From: Chitinophaga tropicalis
Lineage (GTDB): Bacteria; Bacteroidota; Bacteroidia; Chitinophagales; Chitinophagaceae
Reading direction: 5' to 3'
DNA: 64,000 bases
Assembly: GCF_009758205.1 (NCBI RefSeq)
Contig: NZ_WRXN01000002.1
Location: forward strand, 248,001 to 312,000
Shown here: in pieces, positions 1-12,100 of the stretch
Position numbering within the stretch: the stretch's first letter is position 1
How the letters are laid out: the number at the start of each line of letters is the position of its first letter
The notes under the pieces: model-generated
What the model was told of the DNA's origin: nothing
Seen by the model: only the letters and a program-made list of their open reading frames with translations
Databases searched by the model: none
Translations under genes and position numbers: made by a program

Positions 1-1560
1 TTTCACTACAGCGCTACTGGCTCCAACTCCGTCAGATTCTATGGTCTTCTTCACTCTTATACCCCCGGTCCGGACACTCGTAGTTCCATTGAGAGCTGTA
101 TTAGCTTCGTATTCATACGTAAGAGCCCCTCCACTGGGATATTTGATGCCGGTTAATGTTCCTGCTCCCATAATACTGATCGTCCCTATTACTGTCCGGT
201 TAGACGGAATACATAACCTTTGAACATTGGCGTAATGATGTATGTCTGTATCGAAAGGATAATACGTTCCTCCGTTAAAATATCCATAGTGATCAATAGC
301 CGGAGTATTCCTGGCCGGTACGCCTGACGAACCGGTATTATAAGTGAACTGGTAAGGGTTATCTGCAACCCCATTCCTCCCCAACTTCCTGAAGGCTTTC
401 AGACATAACCTTGAACTTTCAGCTTCGGCAGGAGTGAAGCCATAGTTGAAGTCCCGGATATCTGTCAGACAGAAATACTGGTAATCGAACTGGTACCCCG
501 AAATTGTTTGCCCATTCCTGTGGATGGATATTTGTTGCAAAGCCCTGTCACCCGGAAGATCGGCTCTTTGCGCAGTGTAATAGCTAAATACTACCTGGTT
601 ATTGTCAGGCATATTTATCGCGGTCAACCGCTTCATAATACCCTTATACCTCGGAGTGATTCTCTGAGCTACTATCTGCTGCTGCCCGTTATCAAGTATA
701 TTGATATTGTAAGACCCCTGTAATCCGGAAATATACTCCAGCTCATAATCCTCATAGGTATACGTGATCTTCTTACCCGTAAGCGGATCACTGATCTCAG
801 ACAGGTACCAGTTATTGACCGCATAGTAGTTTGTGATCTTATAATTTTGTCCGCAAACATATGTCTGCAGGTTAGCCGGAGCAGGGTCCAGGAAGAATTT
901 CTTTTGAGCGCCGGTCTCATAAAATATAATCCTGTCAAGGACTTTCTCACTGAAAGTATAACGAATGCCCGATTCATCTATGATAATGAATTTACTCCAG
1001 CGGGTCAGTATTTTGCTGGCGCTGAGATTCTCTGTAATCTTCTCGATCCTTAGTTTGGAATTATCCAGCACCTTGATGCTCCCATCTGTACCCACCACAA
1101 AACTTCCCTGCCTGCCATTATAGGAATAGGTGAAAATATCCATTTCACGGTCATCTGTAACAGACGCATCGTGCCTGAAGAAAGGCTGGCTATAATCTTC
1201 CATAGGCACCCAACCGCCTTTGGCTGGCATAGCTGTAGCACTGTAACTGCTGAATGCCCTCCCCGTAGCATATTGATCGCCTTCTAACTTACCGCCAACC
1301 TGGTCATCAGGTTCCCCGATAGCACTGCGGCTAATAACCCCACCGGCCTGCAACGTCCAGCCCAGGCCAACATTGGAAGCAAGATCATTCACTTTAATAC
1401 CGTTACCACCGGTATATTCAAGATCAACTGATACTGTCAGCTTGCCTTCACCGGCATAATTAAATAAAGGATAACTTACTACAGCCCTGCCCGTAGGAAG
1501 ATCAACCTGTGCCCATGCTACATTGCTGCATAGCAGGAACAGGAAGGTGCACTTATTCAT
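1..1560 (-). CDS. Secreted SpvB/RHS-like giant protein, N-terminal part (cut by window edge)
   Basis: The frame is open from an ATG at 1560 to base 1 (520 codons), so only the N-terminal part is present. It starts with a signal peptide (MNKCTFLFLLCSNVAWA). Next comes the hallmark of SpvB/RHS-type entry domains: an opening VDLPTGRAVVSYPLF, then a GLGWTL motif near residue 60, also seen in the 2449-residue protein at 6126. The rest is beta-rich with many tyrosines and YxYxxY stretches typical of YD/RHS shells. It is divergent from the gene at 2114 across a 553-bp gap, so it is probably the first gene of a second, oppositely oriented RHS cluster. Function is inferred as a secreted shell or surface protein; whether it carries a toxin end cannot be seen. 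Confidence 0.8.
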   Translation of the reverse strand, partial: MNKCTFLFLLCSNVAWAQVDLPTGRAVVSYPLFNYAGEGKLTVSVDLEYTGGNGIKVNDLASNVGLGWTLQAGGVISRSAIGEPDDQVGGKLEGDQYATGRAFSSYSATAMPAKGGWVPMEDYSQPFFRHDASVTDDREMDIFTYSYNGRQGSFVVGTDGSIKVLDNSKLRIEKITENLSASKILTRWSKFIIIDESGIRYTFSEKVLDRIIFYETGAQKKFFLDPAPANLQTYVCGQNYKITNYYAVNNWYLSEISDPLTGKKITYTYEDYELEYISGLQGSYNINILDNGQQQIVAQRITPRYKGIMKRLTAINMPDNNQVVFSYYTAQRADLPGDRALQQISIHRNGQTISGYQFDYQYFCLTDIRDFNYGFTPAEAESSRLCLKAFRKLGRNGVADNPYQFTYNTGSSGVPARNTPAIDHYGYFNGGTYYPFDTDIHHYANVQRLCIPSNRTVIGTISIMGAGTLTGIKYPSGGALTYEYEANTALNGTTSVRTGGIRVKKTIESDGVGASSAVVK

Positions 1561-2113
1561 ATAAGTCTGGATTAACTGGTTATCTGAAAGTATTACTGAA
1601 ATGCGGGAAGTATTACCCCATTTGAGTTAACAAACTAATTTCACATGTCTTTAATCGTTAGTCAACAAACCATTATTGTAACCGTTGTAAATTAATGAAT
1701 CAGGTATTATCACATAATACTACGTTTGTGCCATATCTGGAAAAGATTGTTCCGGTTTAATTGTGATAGTGTGAGTGTTATAAAATTTAATCATTGCAAA
1801 AAAAGTATTCAGGTTCAAAAAAATATCTTTTCTTTGTCCCATGTTGTTCGCAGAATACCTATAGTGAATCAGAACTAGTCAAACGTTTGTTATCTGAATA
1901 GAATTTATATTACTGTCTGTTTTTGAGAGTGCATGGAGTGATAACCGTTTTTCCTGTTTGTGCCTTTGCTACCACTTAAATTTAATGCTCAACAACCGTT
2001 CCTGAAGAACTCATAACGCAATATGCGCGGGACAATTCTATATACCTATGTGAGTTCTTCCCTACATCGTGCTCTTGCTTAAAGAGTATCCTATACGCTG
2101 AACTTTTGTCTCT
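1561..2113. other. Long divergent intergenic region
   Basis: This 553-bp AT-rich gap lies between two divergently transcribed giant-protein loci. I see no convincing gene in it. It contains a TACGTTTG at 1721-1728 that fits the Bacteroidota -7 box (TAnnTTTG) but lacks a clear -33 partner, and a 10-bp perfect palindrome CAAACGTTTG at 1880-1889 that could be an operator. Both leaders may be long; promoter assignment is uncertain. Confidence 0.4.
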
Positions 2114-4516
2114 ATGAGAAATATATGCGAAAGGGTGCTGCTGGCTATGTTATGTCCATTAATATGGTTACATACTCCCGCTTTAGCCTTGGAGAATATC
2201 CAGCAGCCGGTACCCGACAGTTTACCCCAAGATTGGTCTGTTCAACCACTTACCAGTCAACCGGCAGTGAAAAATGCAGTTGTAGATGCTATCAACAGGA
2301 AAGTAACGAACATTCCTGTTGCCGGTACAGACTCACTTCCCTTCAACAGGCTTGGCCTCTCCGGCTTACATAACGGGGCCAGGAAAGAATTCACGCAATA
2401 CCTGTCCACAGGTAAAACAGCTGCAGGCATATCCAGGATGAACACCATGCTGACAGGCATGAAGGATACGGCTAAACGCGACCGCTACCTGGACAATAAA
2501 CTCAGAGGTTTCTATGCTTTGAGACAACAACAACTGCCCGGCGGACTCACACTACCCTCAGCTCCTGAAAACGAGCTGCAAGGCATTTCCTGGAAATCTG
2601 CCTACAGCGACAGTACCGCCATGACCTCCGGTTGGTGGAATGAAGGTGTATTAAAGGATAGACTTACTATCGCATCTGTTCCCATACAGCTCGATTATTC
2701 CACTTTATCAGGATACGATTATAGCAACACCAGCCTACGGGACGCTCATTTCATGAAATTCTCCTTCGATCGTGAAGCGTATCTTGAAAAAGTGAACACC
2801 CAGTTACAAAAACAATATGATCTGGATAAATATTTCCTTGAAGATCTGGATATCAAAAGCAGCCTGAAATCATATGCGGGCCAAAAACTGGCATCGCTCA
2901 ACGTTCCGGCTGACAGCCTTGAAAGAAATATTTCGGCTGATCAGCTTATGTACCTGGACAGCGCCCAGTTAAGTTCCGCCCTGCTCAGGAATCATGATCC
3001 ATCTTCTGCTTATTATCAGAAGGTCATGGAACTGAAGAAGGAAATGGGTGGTGTAAAAGAGATGAACAGCATGCTGGGAGCACAAAAACAGGTAAATGGA
3101 AATATTGAAGGGTGGATCAGCCAACCGGGAAATACCTCCCGCATGGGTGCTGATCTCCTGCAAATGAGTTTTCTGCAAAAGCTGCTATTGAATATGAAAG
3201 ACCTGAAAATGGGAAGCATAGGTGCAGACGCCAGTAAGAGGACCATGTCAGACCTCTTCATGACGGGCGCTGCCGGGTCTTTCCTGAAGAATAACAAATT
3301 CATCATGCTGGCGGCCGGTAAAAGCAATGAAATGGGAGTCCAGGATGCAGGCCTGCAATCAGCCACCGGTACGGGCTCTTACGGAATGCAATTTATCCGT
3401 ATGGGCCGTGGGGATATCGGTAGTAAAGCACAATCACACATATCCGTACTTAACGCCAACGCCAAACCGCAGAACAGCAACGGCTTCAACACCCGCGCCA
3501 TCAGCCGCAACGTATTTGTAGGCTCCGTTTCTCAACAGTGTAGCCTGGGAGACCTCGGTACTATAGATATTGAGCTTTCCAAATCTTCCGGCCAGCTGGG
3601 AAATAACAGCCATCAGGAGGCGGCATCCGTCTCCAGGTCGGCCGCCTCACATTTCCTGGACGATATCTGGGCTACCGCCTCCGTCGGACTGGCATATAAC
3701 GGCGATGTGAAGAAATGGGGACTTTCCCATAAAGTATACCTCAACTACGCCGGCCTTGGATATGCTAACCCCGGCGCCCCTTTCGCCGGCAGGGGAACAT
3801 TGCAATACGGTCTTATGCTGAAAAGAAGCTGGTTAAAGAACAGGGCTATGGTAAGCCTGCGCACAGATATTCGCAACCTGGCAGTTTCTCCCGTTTCTGA
3901 TAATAAAAGAAGAAGCCTTCAATATGCTATCGATGCCCGCTACCGTTTTACCCGCAGGTTTTCTCTTAGCATGAACGTGTTAGAGAATACTCTCCGCGAA
4001 TCGGCAGAAAGCTTGAAATACACGGCTTTCCTGAACAGGAAGATCTCCTTCACCAGCCAGGCAAACGGTAGGATAGGAGGTAAGTCTTTCAGCAACAGCT
4101 CCACACTGGGCATACAGCAACTGGATTACACCATGCCGGATGCACCGCTGCGCAGCCTCTTTATCAATGCGGGCTCCATGCACACCTTCATGGCCGGTCC
4201 GGGCATGGTGGTGCTCAACGCCATGTACAACCGCGATCTCAAAGATGCTGCTGTATATAATAACCAGCTCAATACAGAAGCCGGCTACCAGTATATGCTC
4301 TGGAAGGTTGTTTCCTGCGGAAGCTCGCTCATTTATATGGACAGCAAAGACGTAGTAACGCAGATAGGCCTGCGCCAGCAGGTATCAGCGCAACTGCTTA
4401 AACGCTGGAGCCTGAGTATTTCTGTCGACTGCCGCCAGAACCTGAAGAACACCGCTGCCAACTACTATTATGGCAGATTCAATACCGCAATGTCCCTGAA
4501 TTACCAGATAAAATAA
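2114..4516 (+). CDS. Putative outer-membrane beta-barrel protein heading the RHS operon
   Basis: This 800-residue protein belongs to no family I recognise. A signal peptide (about residues 1-26, ending in ALALE) is followed by a helix-rich, Met/Lys/Leu-rich region to about residue 420. From about residue 430 there are many alternating amphipathic stretches with Tyr/Phe and Gly, turns with Asp/Asn, and a final strand ending NYQIK, which is what an outer-membrane barrel of many strands looks like. It is the first gene of a compact plus-strand series; the next gene starts 7 bp after its stop. From position and form it could be a porin-like export or anchoring component for the giant proteins encoded downstream; that role is inference. 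It is too short and lacks the plug domain for a TonB receptor. Confidence 0.75.
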   Translation: MRNICERVLLAMLCPLIWLHTPALALENIQQPVPDSLPQDWSVQPLTSQPAVKNAVVDAINRKVTNIPVAGTDSLPFNRLGLSGLHNGARKEFTQYLSTGKTAAGISRMNTMLTGMKDTAKRDRYLDNKLRGFYALRQQQLPGGLTLPSAPENELQGISWKSAYSDSTAMTSGWWNEGVLKDRLTIASVPIQLDYSTLSGYDYSNTSLRDAHFMKFSFDREAYLEKVNTQLQKQYDLDKYFLEDLDIKSSLKSYAGQKLASLNVPADSLERNISADQLMYLDSAQLSSALLRNHDPSSAYYQKVMELKKEMGGVKEMNSMLGAQKQVNGNIEGWISQPGNTSRMGADLLQMSFLQKLLLNMKDLKMGSIGADASKRTMSDLFMTGAAGSFLKNNKFIMLAAGKSNEMGVQDAGLQSATGTGSYGMQFIRMGRGDIGSKAQSHISVLNANAKPQNSNGFNTRAISRNVFVGSVSQQCSLGDLGTIDIELSKSSGQLGNNSHQEAASVSRSAASHFLDDIWATASVGLAYNGDVKKWGLSHKVYLNYAGLGYANPGAPFAGRGTLQYGLMLKRSWLKNRAMVSLRTDIRNLAVSPVSDNKRRSLQYAIDARYRFTRRFSLSMNVLENTLRESAESLKYTAFLNRKISFTSQANGRIGGKSFSNSSTLGIQQLDYTMPDAPLRSLFINAGSMHTFMAGPGMVVLNAMYNRDLKDAAVYNNQLNTEAGYQYMLWKVVSCGSSLIYMDSKDVVTQIGLRQQVSAQLLKRWSLSISVDCRQNLKNTAANYYYGRFNTAMSLNYQIK

Positions 4517-4522
4517 CAGCAA

Positions 4523-5620
4523 ATGAAAGGATATACTATACTATTGACCGGGCTGTTTTTATGTTTCTTTTCGCCATTGAAGGCGCAGATATCATTTTCG
4601 TTCATGCCTGAAATACAGGGCCGGACTATCGATAACCTCTACCAGGTACGTATCGGCAATACCGGCGCCAGGCAAACGGTCAACATGACTATTATTGTCA
4701 CAGAAGCTAAATCCGGCGCTATAACCACCATAAATACTCCCGCATTTGAACTGATGCCGGGTATGAATACCGTTCCGCCGGCGGCCGCTTATAATTCGGC
4801 CGTCTCTTTCGGGAACAATAAAGTAGCTACCATCGTACGCCAGAGCGGCTTCTTCCCGGAGGGCGACTACGACTACTGCTTCCGCCTGTACCAGGGTGGC
4901 GGCCATAATGGAGATATTCTGGCAGAACAATGCTTCAGCTACAACCTCCAGCCTTTCAGTGCCATGCAGCTGATCCAGCCTTATGATGGAGATAAGATAT
5001 GCGATAAACGCCCCTCTTTCTCCTGGCAGCCTTTACTGCCTGCTATTCCAGGCGTACAATACCGTATGGTGCTGGTAGAGGTAAAAGAAGGACAGCAACG
5101 TGCAGAAGCCATGCGTATGAACCTGGCCATCATCAACCAGAAGCAGATTCCCATGCCTGTATTACTGTATCCTTCCCTGGCCAACCCACTGGAAGAAGGA
5201 AAGAAATACGCCTGGCAGGTAGGGGCCTATAAAAATGAGCTGCTGCTGGCAGAAACAGAAATATGGGACTTCACGGTAGAATGTGAGAAAGAAGAAACAT
5301 CCCTCCCTGCAGAAGCCTTCAGGAGCCTGGAAGACCTGGCCAGAGGCAATTTCTATATTGCCCGCAAACAGCTCCTCTTCGCCTTCAACAATACTTACAG
5401 CGAAACCACGCTCAGTTACAGCATCAGATGCCTCACTAAACCCGACCAGCAGGTAAAGAAACTGCCGAAGGTTAAGATAGGCCGCGGACTGAACCAGGTA
5501 GTGATAGACCTTTCTGAAAACAACAGCTTCACAGACGGCTACTACTACATCATGGATGTAAAACTGCCTGATGGCCAGCAGAAACAATTAAGATTCATCT
5601 ATAAACAAGCAGACCAGTGA
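4523..5620 (+). CDS. Secreted protein with Fn3-like module, unknown function
   Basis: 365 residues with a clear signal peptide (MKGYTILLTGLFLCFFSPLKAQ). The N-terminal half is beta-rich. Around residues 150-250 there is a module that begins with a Pro/Trp pattern (KRPSFSWQPLLP) and ends in KYAWQVGAYK and WDFTVEC, resembling Bacteroidota fibronectin-III-like domains that bind or space secreted proteins. The C-terminal 100 residues form another probable beta domain. The gene starts 7 bp after the barrel gene and runs into the lipoprotein gene, so the three are almost surely cotranscribed. A structural or adaptor role at the cell surface fits; no catalytic motif is visible. Confidence 0.75.
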   Translation: MKGYTILLTGLFLCFFSPLKAQISFSFMPEIQGRTIDNLYQVRIGNTGARQTVNMTIIVTEAKSGAITTINTPAFELMPGMNTVPPAAAYNSAVSFGNNKVATIVRQSGFFPEGDYDYCFRLYQGGGHNGDILAEQCFSYNLQPFSAMQLIQPYDGDKICDKRPSFSWQPLLPAIPGVQYRMVLVEVKEGQQRAEAMRMNLAIINQKQIPMPVLLYPSLANPLEEGKKYAWQVGAYKNELLLAETEIWDFTVECEKEETSLPAEAFRSLEDLARGNFYIARKQLLFAFNNTYSETTLSYSIRCLTKPDQQVKKLPKVKIGRGLNQVVIDLSENNSFTDGYYYIMDVKLPDGQQKQLRFIYKQADQ

Positions 5621-5622
5621 AA

Positions 5623-6129
5623 ATGATGTTCCGCGTATCTCTATGCTTTATTCTTTGCCTGGGGCTTCTTTCCTGCGGCAACGACAAAAAAACTGTCATG
5701 AAAGCAATGAAAGAGAATAACCTTATCCAGGAAAAACAGGTGAACGGCTTTGCCGTAAAGCTGCAATACATGCCGCCTGCACCCAAAGGAGGGGAAGATA
5801 ATTCACTGTTATACTTCCGCCTCAACGTGACCAGCGCTGATGGTACACCATTGAAGAAAACGGACGATAGCCGTTTCAGCTACGGAGTGGATTCACTCTT
5901 CTCTTTCGTGAATGTGACAGATACCCTTGCTCCGCTGGATGTTACCAGGGTGGCTAATGGCGCGCTGGGCGGGTTTGAATATATGCTTGTTTTTGAACGG
6001 CCCCAGGTATGGTCACAGGTCAATTGTAAGCTGCTTTTCAGAGACCACCTCTTCACCAACCAGTTAATGCAGTTTCCCTTGAACGGAAACGCCATTCTTC
6101 ACATTGATTCCTTAAGCCTCAATATATGA
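5623..6129 (+). CDS. Small lipoprotein of the RHS operon
   Basis: About 168 residues. The N-terminus MMFRVSLCFILCLGLLSC carries a lipobox (LLSC) followed by GNDKK, so it is a predicted lipoprotein; the Asn-Asp after Cys gives no firm sorting rule in Bacteroidota. I placed the start at the ATG at 5623, 2 bp after the stop of the upstream gene. An in-frame GTG at 5617 overlapping that stop is possible and would add two residues. The body is beta-rich with no known motif. Its stop overlaps the start of the 2449-residue gene (ATGA at 6126-6129), a sign of translational coupling. It may anchor or assist assembly of the giant proteins. Confidence 0.75.
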   Translation: MMFRVSLCFILCLGLLSCGNDKKTVMKAMKENNLIQEKQVNGFAVKLQYMPPAPKGGEDNSLLYFRLNVTSADGTPLKKTDDSRFSYGVDSLFSFVNVTDTLAPLDVTRVANGALGGFEYMLVFERPQVWSQVNCKLLFRDHLFTNQLMQFPLNGNAILHIDSLSLNI

Positions 6130-9100
6130 TGATCAGAAAGATGAGCACCAGGAAAAGGATTGCATGTTTTTTCCTGTTGTTGTTAACCGTACAGAGCCTT
6201 ACACCATCAGTAACATGGGCATTGACCACCGGCCCTGTACAGCCCGAAGTAAAGAAATTTGAACCGGCAGGTACCAGCGATATGGTAGACCTGTTCTCGG
6301 GAGATTTTAAATACAATATCCCCCTGTTGGATGTAGACGGATATCCCGTTAACATCAGTTACCAATCCGGCGTGGGTATGGATGATGAATCAAGTTGGGT
6401 GGGCCTGGGCTGGAACCTGAATCCGGGGGCTATGACACGCACTCTCCGTGGCGTAGCAGATGATGCCTTCGGCGATACCGTGGTAACAGAAACTTATTTA
6501 AAACCGAAGATAACATATGGTGGCAAAGCTACTGTAAGAGGAGAGCTCTTCGGTAAGAATGTAAGCGGGTCCATTGCGGTAGGCATTTTTAACGATAACT
6601 ATACCGGAATAGGCGCCGAGGTTGGCCTGAATGCCGGGCTATCCTTGTCCCTGTCCAACTCTCAGCCATTAACGCCCGGTATAGGCGTTGGCCTGAACTC
6701 CAATACACAGGACGGGGTGAGTGTAACACCTTATGTATCTTTATCGGGTAGAAAAGCAAAAGACGATAATCTCTCTACCAGCTCAGGCATATCTATTGGC
6801 CTGGGTTATAATACCCGCGAAGGCTTAAAAAGCTTCGGGCTGAGTTCCTCATTTTCCAAGACAGGCAGTACCGATGATGGTTCCCATTCAGGTACTGCCG
6901 CATGGTCGGCAGGTGGGACAACTGTCAGTTATAACACGCCTCCCTTCTATCCTAAAAGCAATACCGGTTTTAAGTCAAAGAACTTCACCTTCAGCCTGGA
7001 TGTTGGCCCTTCTGCTTTTGCAGCGTATGCGGGGCTGGGTGGCACCGGTTATAAATCGGTGAGGGAAGTGGCAGACCTTGTAAAGAAAAATGCTGCCTAC
7101 GGTTTCCTGTATGCGGAACAGGGAAAAGGAAGAGGAGATGCACTGATGGACTTCATGCGGGAAAAAGATAACCCGGCTATCCCGGAACTAAGAAACCTGC
7201 CCTTACCGGTAGCAACGCCGGATATCTGGTCCTATTCCAGCCAAACAGGTGGCGGCCAGTTTAAGCTGTACCGCAATGGTACAGGCGTGTTCTTCGACAA
7301 CCAGACGGGAGACTATTCAGATAATACTTCCATCAGTACAGAATTTGGCGCCGGCAGCTATTTCCATGGCGGTACCTCTGTATATAAACAGGACGTAAAT
7401 ACTTCTAACGGCAAATGGACAAGAGGTAATAATTTCCTTACTCAGAGCGACTTCCCTTCAACTGCCAATGGAACGGAAGAAGCAGCCTATTTCAAACAGG
7501 TAGGTGAAAAACGTGCAGAAGATGCAACCTTTACAGGAGGTGTGCTGGAAGAACAGCCGGTACATATTCCCCTGGACGGTAAGAGGACCATTTCCTACCT
7601 GAAGGCTGCAGGTCAGGTGTCCGTTCCGGTTAATAGCCCTCTCAGGAAAACCGGGAGACAAAAAAGAAACGTAGCAATATCTTATACAACAGTAGGAGAG
7701 GATGACATTGCCCAGGATTACATGCTTCGTCAATATGACACCCTCAATCCGAATGGCTTTGTACCGCCTGCCTGTCCCTATACCCGCAGCCTCACTTCCA
7801 GCGGCAGGGCTATAGACGGCCGTAGCAAGAAACATATCTCAGAAATGAGAGTAACAGAGGCCGACGGTAAACGCCTCATATACGGTATCCCTGTTTACAA
7901 CATGAAACAGGAAGAATATTCTTTTGCCGTAAATGGCGCCAATGCCAACAAGCAGGTGAATCATATCAGGTATGATACACTGAAAGGCAGGATCGACCAT
8001 AAACCTAAAACAGCCGGCGTATCAACTACCGATGAATATTATCACAAAGAAACACAGCCCGCTTATGCATCATCCTTCCTGTTAACCTCTATTCTGTCGC
8101 CAGACTATGTAGATGTTAAAAAAGACGGAATAACACCGGATGATCGTGGCACTGCCGTGAAATTCAACTATTCGAAGATTAAAGCGCCTTATAAATGGCG
8201 CTCTCCATGGGGCAAAGATTCCGCCCAGTATAACCCGGCATTAATGGCCGACCCGGACGATGACAAAGGCTCTATTGTGTATGGAGAGAAAGAGCTCTGG
8301 TACCTTCAGACAATAGAAACCAAGACCAAAGTGGCCTTCTTCCTGACAGAACAGAGGGAAGACGGTATAGGCGCTGACCTCCATGGCAATAAAGACATGG
8401 CGGTACGCCAGCGACGTTTGAAAGAGATCCGCCTTTATTCCAAGAGCGATCTCACTACCCCGATTAAAACAGTGGTATTTAACTATGACTACGGATTTAC
8501 CCCCGGAGTACCAAACGTAGCGAATGCCAATGGCAAGCTACGGCTGAAGAGTATTTATTTCACTTATGGCAGCTCAACAAAAGGAAGTAAACATCCTTAT
8601 ACTTTTGAATACGCGAATAACCAGCCTTACATCCAGATGTCTACTGACAGATGGGGTACTTTTAAAAGCCCTGGCGATAACGCAAATGACGGCTTTGACC
8701 TGAAGAATGACGAATTTCCTTATACCACAAAAAATAAGACCAGGGCTGATCTGAACGCTTCGGCATGGCATCTGAATAAGATCACTTTACCTACAGGTGG
8801 AACTATACTGGTGGATTACGAATCGGACGACTATGCCTACGTACAGGACAAACGTGCCACCGAAATGGTAAGGATAGAGAACCTGATCAAAAAGGATGGT
8901 ACGCCCACCAGCAACCTGAAGGATGCGGCAGGAATAGAGATCGCAGGCGATTCAGTCGTTACAAATGCCGCCTCCTTCAGCAGAAAATATCTGAATGGAG
9001 AAAAATATCTCTATACAAAGCTGTTTGTAAATATGACCGACGAAGTTCAATCGACAGACAACAGCAAATATGATTTTGTACCCTGCTATGCAGAGATAGA

Positions 9101-12100
9101 TAGTGCGCAGACAGTCGGCAACAGGGTACGGATATTTTTTAAACCCGACAAAGACGGAGTAGAAGCCAATCCCCTTATCAGCACTGCCTGGCAGCGTATG
9201 CGGCTGGAATACCAACGCTACGCATACCCCGGATATAAAAACCGTATCAGTGATGACAGGCCGGTAGCCGCAGCAGTAAGAGCGCTCATTAACTCCATTG
9301 GCAACATGTCCGAGCTCTGGCAGAATTTTAACGAAAGAGCAAAGAAGAAAAGCTTTGCCAACCTTGTAAAACTGAATAAAAGCTTTGCACGGGTGGTAAG
9401 AAGGGATGGGCATAAATTAGGCGGCGGAGCGCGCGTAAAGAAGATAAAGATGTCTGACGAATGGAGTACGATGGATAACAGTGCTTCATCTGCTACCTAC
9501 GGACAGGAATATGACTATACCACAACAGAGAATAACACTGTTATCAGTAGCGGCGTAGCCTCTTTTGAGCCATCACTGGGCGGTGATGAGAACGCCTTAA
9601 GACAACCGGTTAAATATACACAGGATGTTAAATGGGGGCTGAATAATTACTTCTACCTGGAAGAGCCGATGGGAGAATCGTTTTATCCCGCTCCCCATGT
9701 AGGATACAGGGAAGTGAAAGTGAGGAACCTCGGTGCATCAGGGCAAGCTGATCCTGACAATAAAACAGGATGGCAGGTATATGAATTTTATACCGCGAAA
9801 GAATTCCCGGTATTTGTAAAGCAAACTCCGCTTCAGAAGAACCTTCATAAACCAATGTCCTGGTCCTCTTTCTTTGGAGGGAAGTCTGTATACGAGCTGA
9901 CCATGTCCCAGGGCTATGCTATCTATCTTAATGATATGCATGGAAAGCCCAAAGCAGAAAGGACCTTCAATCAAACCGGGCAGGAAATAGCCGCCACAGA
10001 ATATGACTATAATGCCAGTGAGGAAGGCGGCGTACAAAGATTAAAGAACGTAGCAGATGTAGTAGATGAAACCGGAACTATTACTAAGAACCAGGTAATT
10101 GGCCGTGAAATAGAAATGTTTGCTGACATGCGTGAATCAGAGCTGAATAATACCGGGAAAAGCGTCAACCTGGGTGCAGATGTCATTCCCGTTGGATTCT
10201 GGATCATTCCTATTCCTCACTTCCCGTTCTCGGTTAATGATGACTACCGTTTATTCCGCTCTGCATCAGTCGTGAAAACTATCCAGTATTATGGAATGGT
10301 ATCCAAAGTCACTAAAAGGATCAACGGTTCCACCATCCATGAAAGCACTTTATTGTATGATAAAAACACAGGAGATCCTGTACTGACACAGACACAGAAT
10401 GAATTTGACGATCCTGTTTATACAACTACAATACCCGCTTACTGGATGTACGGACAAATGGGATTTGCCGCACAGACACAGGGACTGTTAATGACAGACC
10501 TGAGGACCACAGGTAATGGTATACCGGCATCTCCTTATGACCAGTACTTTACTGAAGGAGATGAGGTATTAGGCGTAAATACAGGCAGCAGGATGTGGGC
10601 GGTACGAGCTGCTACTACTGCAAATGGGCCTAAACAGTTACGTCTCATCGGCGATAACGGAAGAACAGTAGCCTTTAACGGAGCAGCTAAGGTAATACGT
10701 TCAGGATACAGGAATCTCCTGTCAGCTCCCGCTACTTCCTTTACCAGTCTGAAATATCCGGTAGTCAATAATAAGCTGGCGTTGATCAGCAGTGATGAGC
10801 TCTCTGCCTATAAGGTATTGAACGCATCTGCTGTAGTTTATTCCGACGAATGGGGACAACCGGAAGATTGTAATACCGTTGTTAGCTGCCCAACAGGATA
10901 TGTACCTGATGGTAAAGGCAACTGTATTATCCTGCCGGAACGGAACAGTTTCGAATTGGTAAAAGGTGATCTGTATAAAGACTATTCTTCCCGCGGAGCA
11001 TTCTTCTTTACAGAGAAACAGATTGAGGGACATTATAACCAGAGTACTGCTCCTTACTGGATGGGATGCCCTTCCGGTTGCGGTCGCCTGGCAGAAGCAG
11101 GTGTCTGGCTAAAAGATATCCCTGATGGCGAGTGGTGGGGCGTAGAGAAATGTATTGAAGTACCTGAAGACAGGATATATTTTATTGGTTATGCTGCTGA
11201 TAACCTGATGGCTGTATATGTTGATGGACAACCATTGCAACGTTTCAGAGGCAGTAGTGCAAGCTTTTTCCAGGCCTGGCGCATACGCCAGAAATTTCTT
11301 ACCAAAGGAAAGCATATCATACGTTTCGATGCCGTGAACAGGGAGGCGCATAAAGCTGCAGCACTGGAAGTTTACGGAAGTGACGAACTGACGCTGGAAA
11401 GCGCAACAGATACCGCCATGATACGCCAGCAGAGAATATTTACGTCTGCCAGTCTTGTAGGCGATCCTTCCGCACTGATCTTCTATACAGACAGCTACGG
11501 AGTAAAAAAAGAACAGAATCTTCATTGTACAAATGGAGCGGCACTGAATATGTGTGACGGCTCTCCTAACTGTGGATCAAGACCAATGGGTACATGCCCT
11601 CCCGGGTATACTTCCAGTGTTGATGGGCAATCCTGCATTCCCCAGCTAACAATAGATACGAATGGAATGGGCATTGTCAAAGGTGTTTATAACCCTACTT
11701 ATGGGGACTGGGGAGCCGCCTTTTATGATGCAGATCAAAACCATATCGCTACCAAAGCAGACAATTTCTGGGGCGCTGTAAGCTGTAACGGCTCCGGCCA
11801 GACCCAAAGCCTTATGGCAGCCCGCACATCCGCCAAGGATAGCGCCACAACCATGTCTGCAATGGTATCCGAGAACCTTTCATCGGTCTCTTACTGCAGC
11901 CGCCTGAACCTGGCAGGTGTCTGGCTTACAACAGACTGGGGGAGCGCATGGGTAGGTATCAACAATTGCCTGACAGTGCCGGAAAGCAAAGTGTATTATG
12001 TAGGGTTTGGTGGAGACAATGAGATCCGCATTTATATTGACGGCGTGTTGTTCAGGGAAGAAAAAGACCCGGATGGATCTACTATGACTCCATTCCGGTA

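Noticed and set aside
2125..2373. 82-codon frame in the start of the barrel gene
   Set aside because: It is out of frame within a gene that has a good signal peptide and continuous coding pattern.
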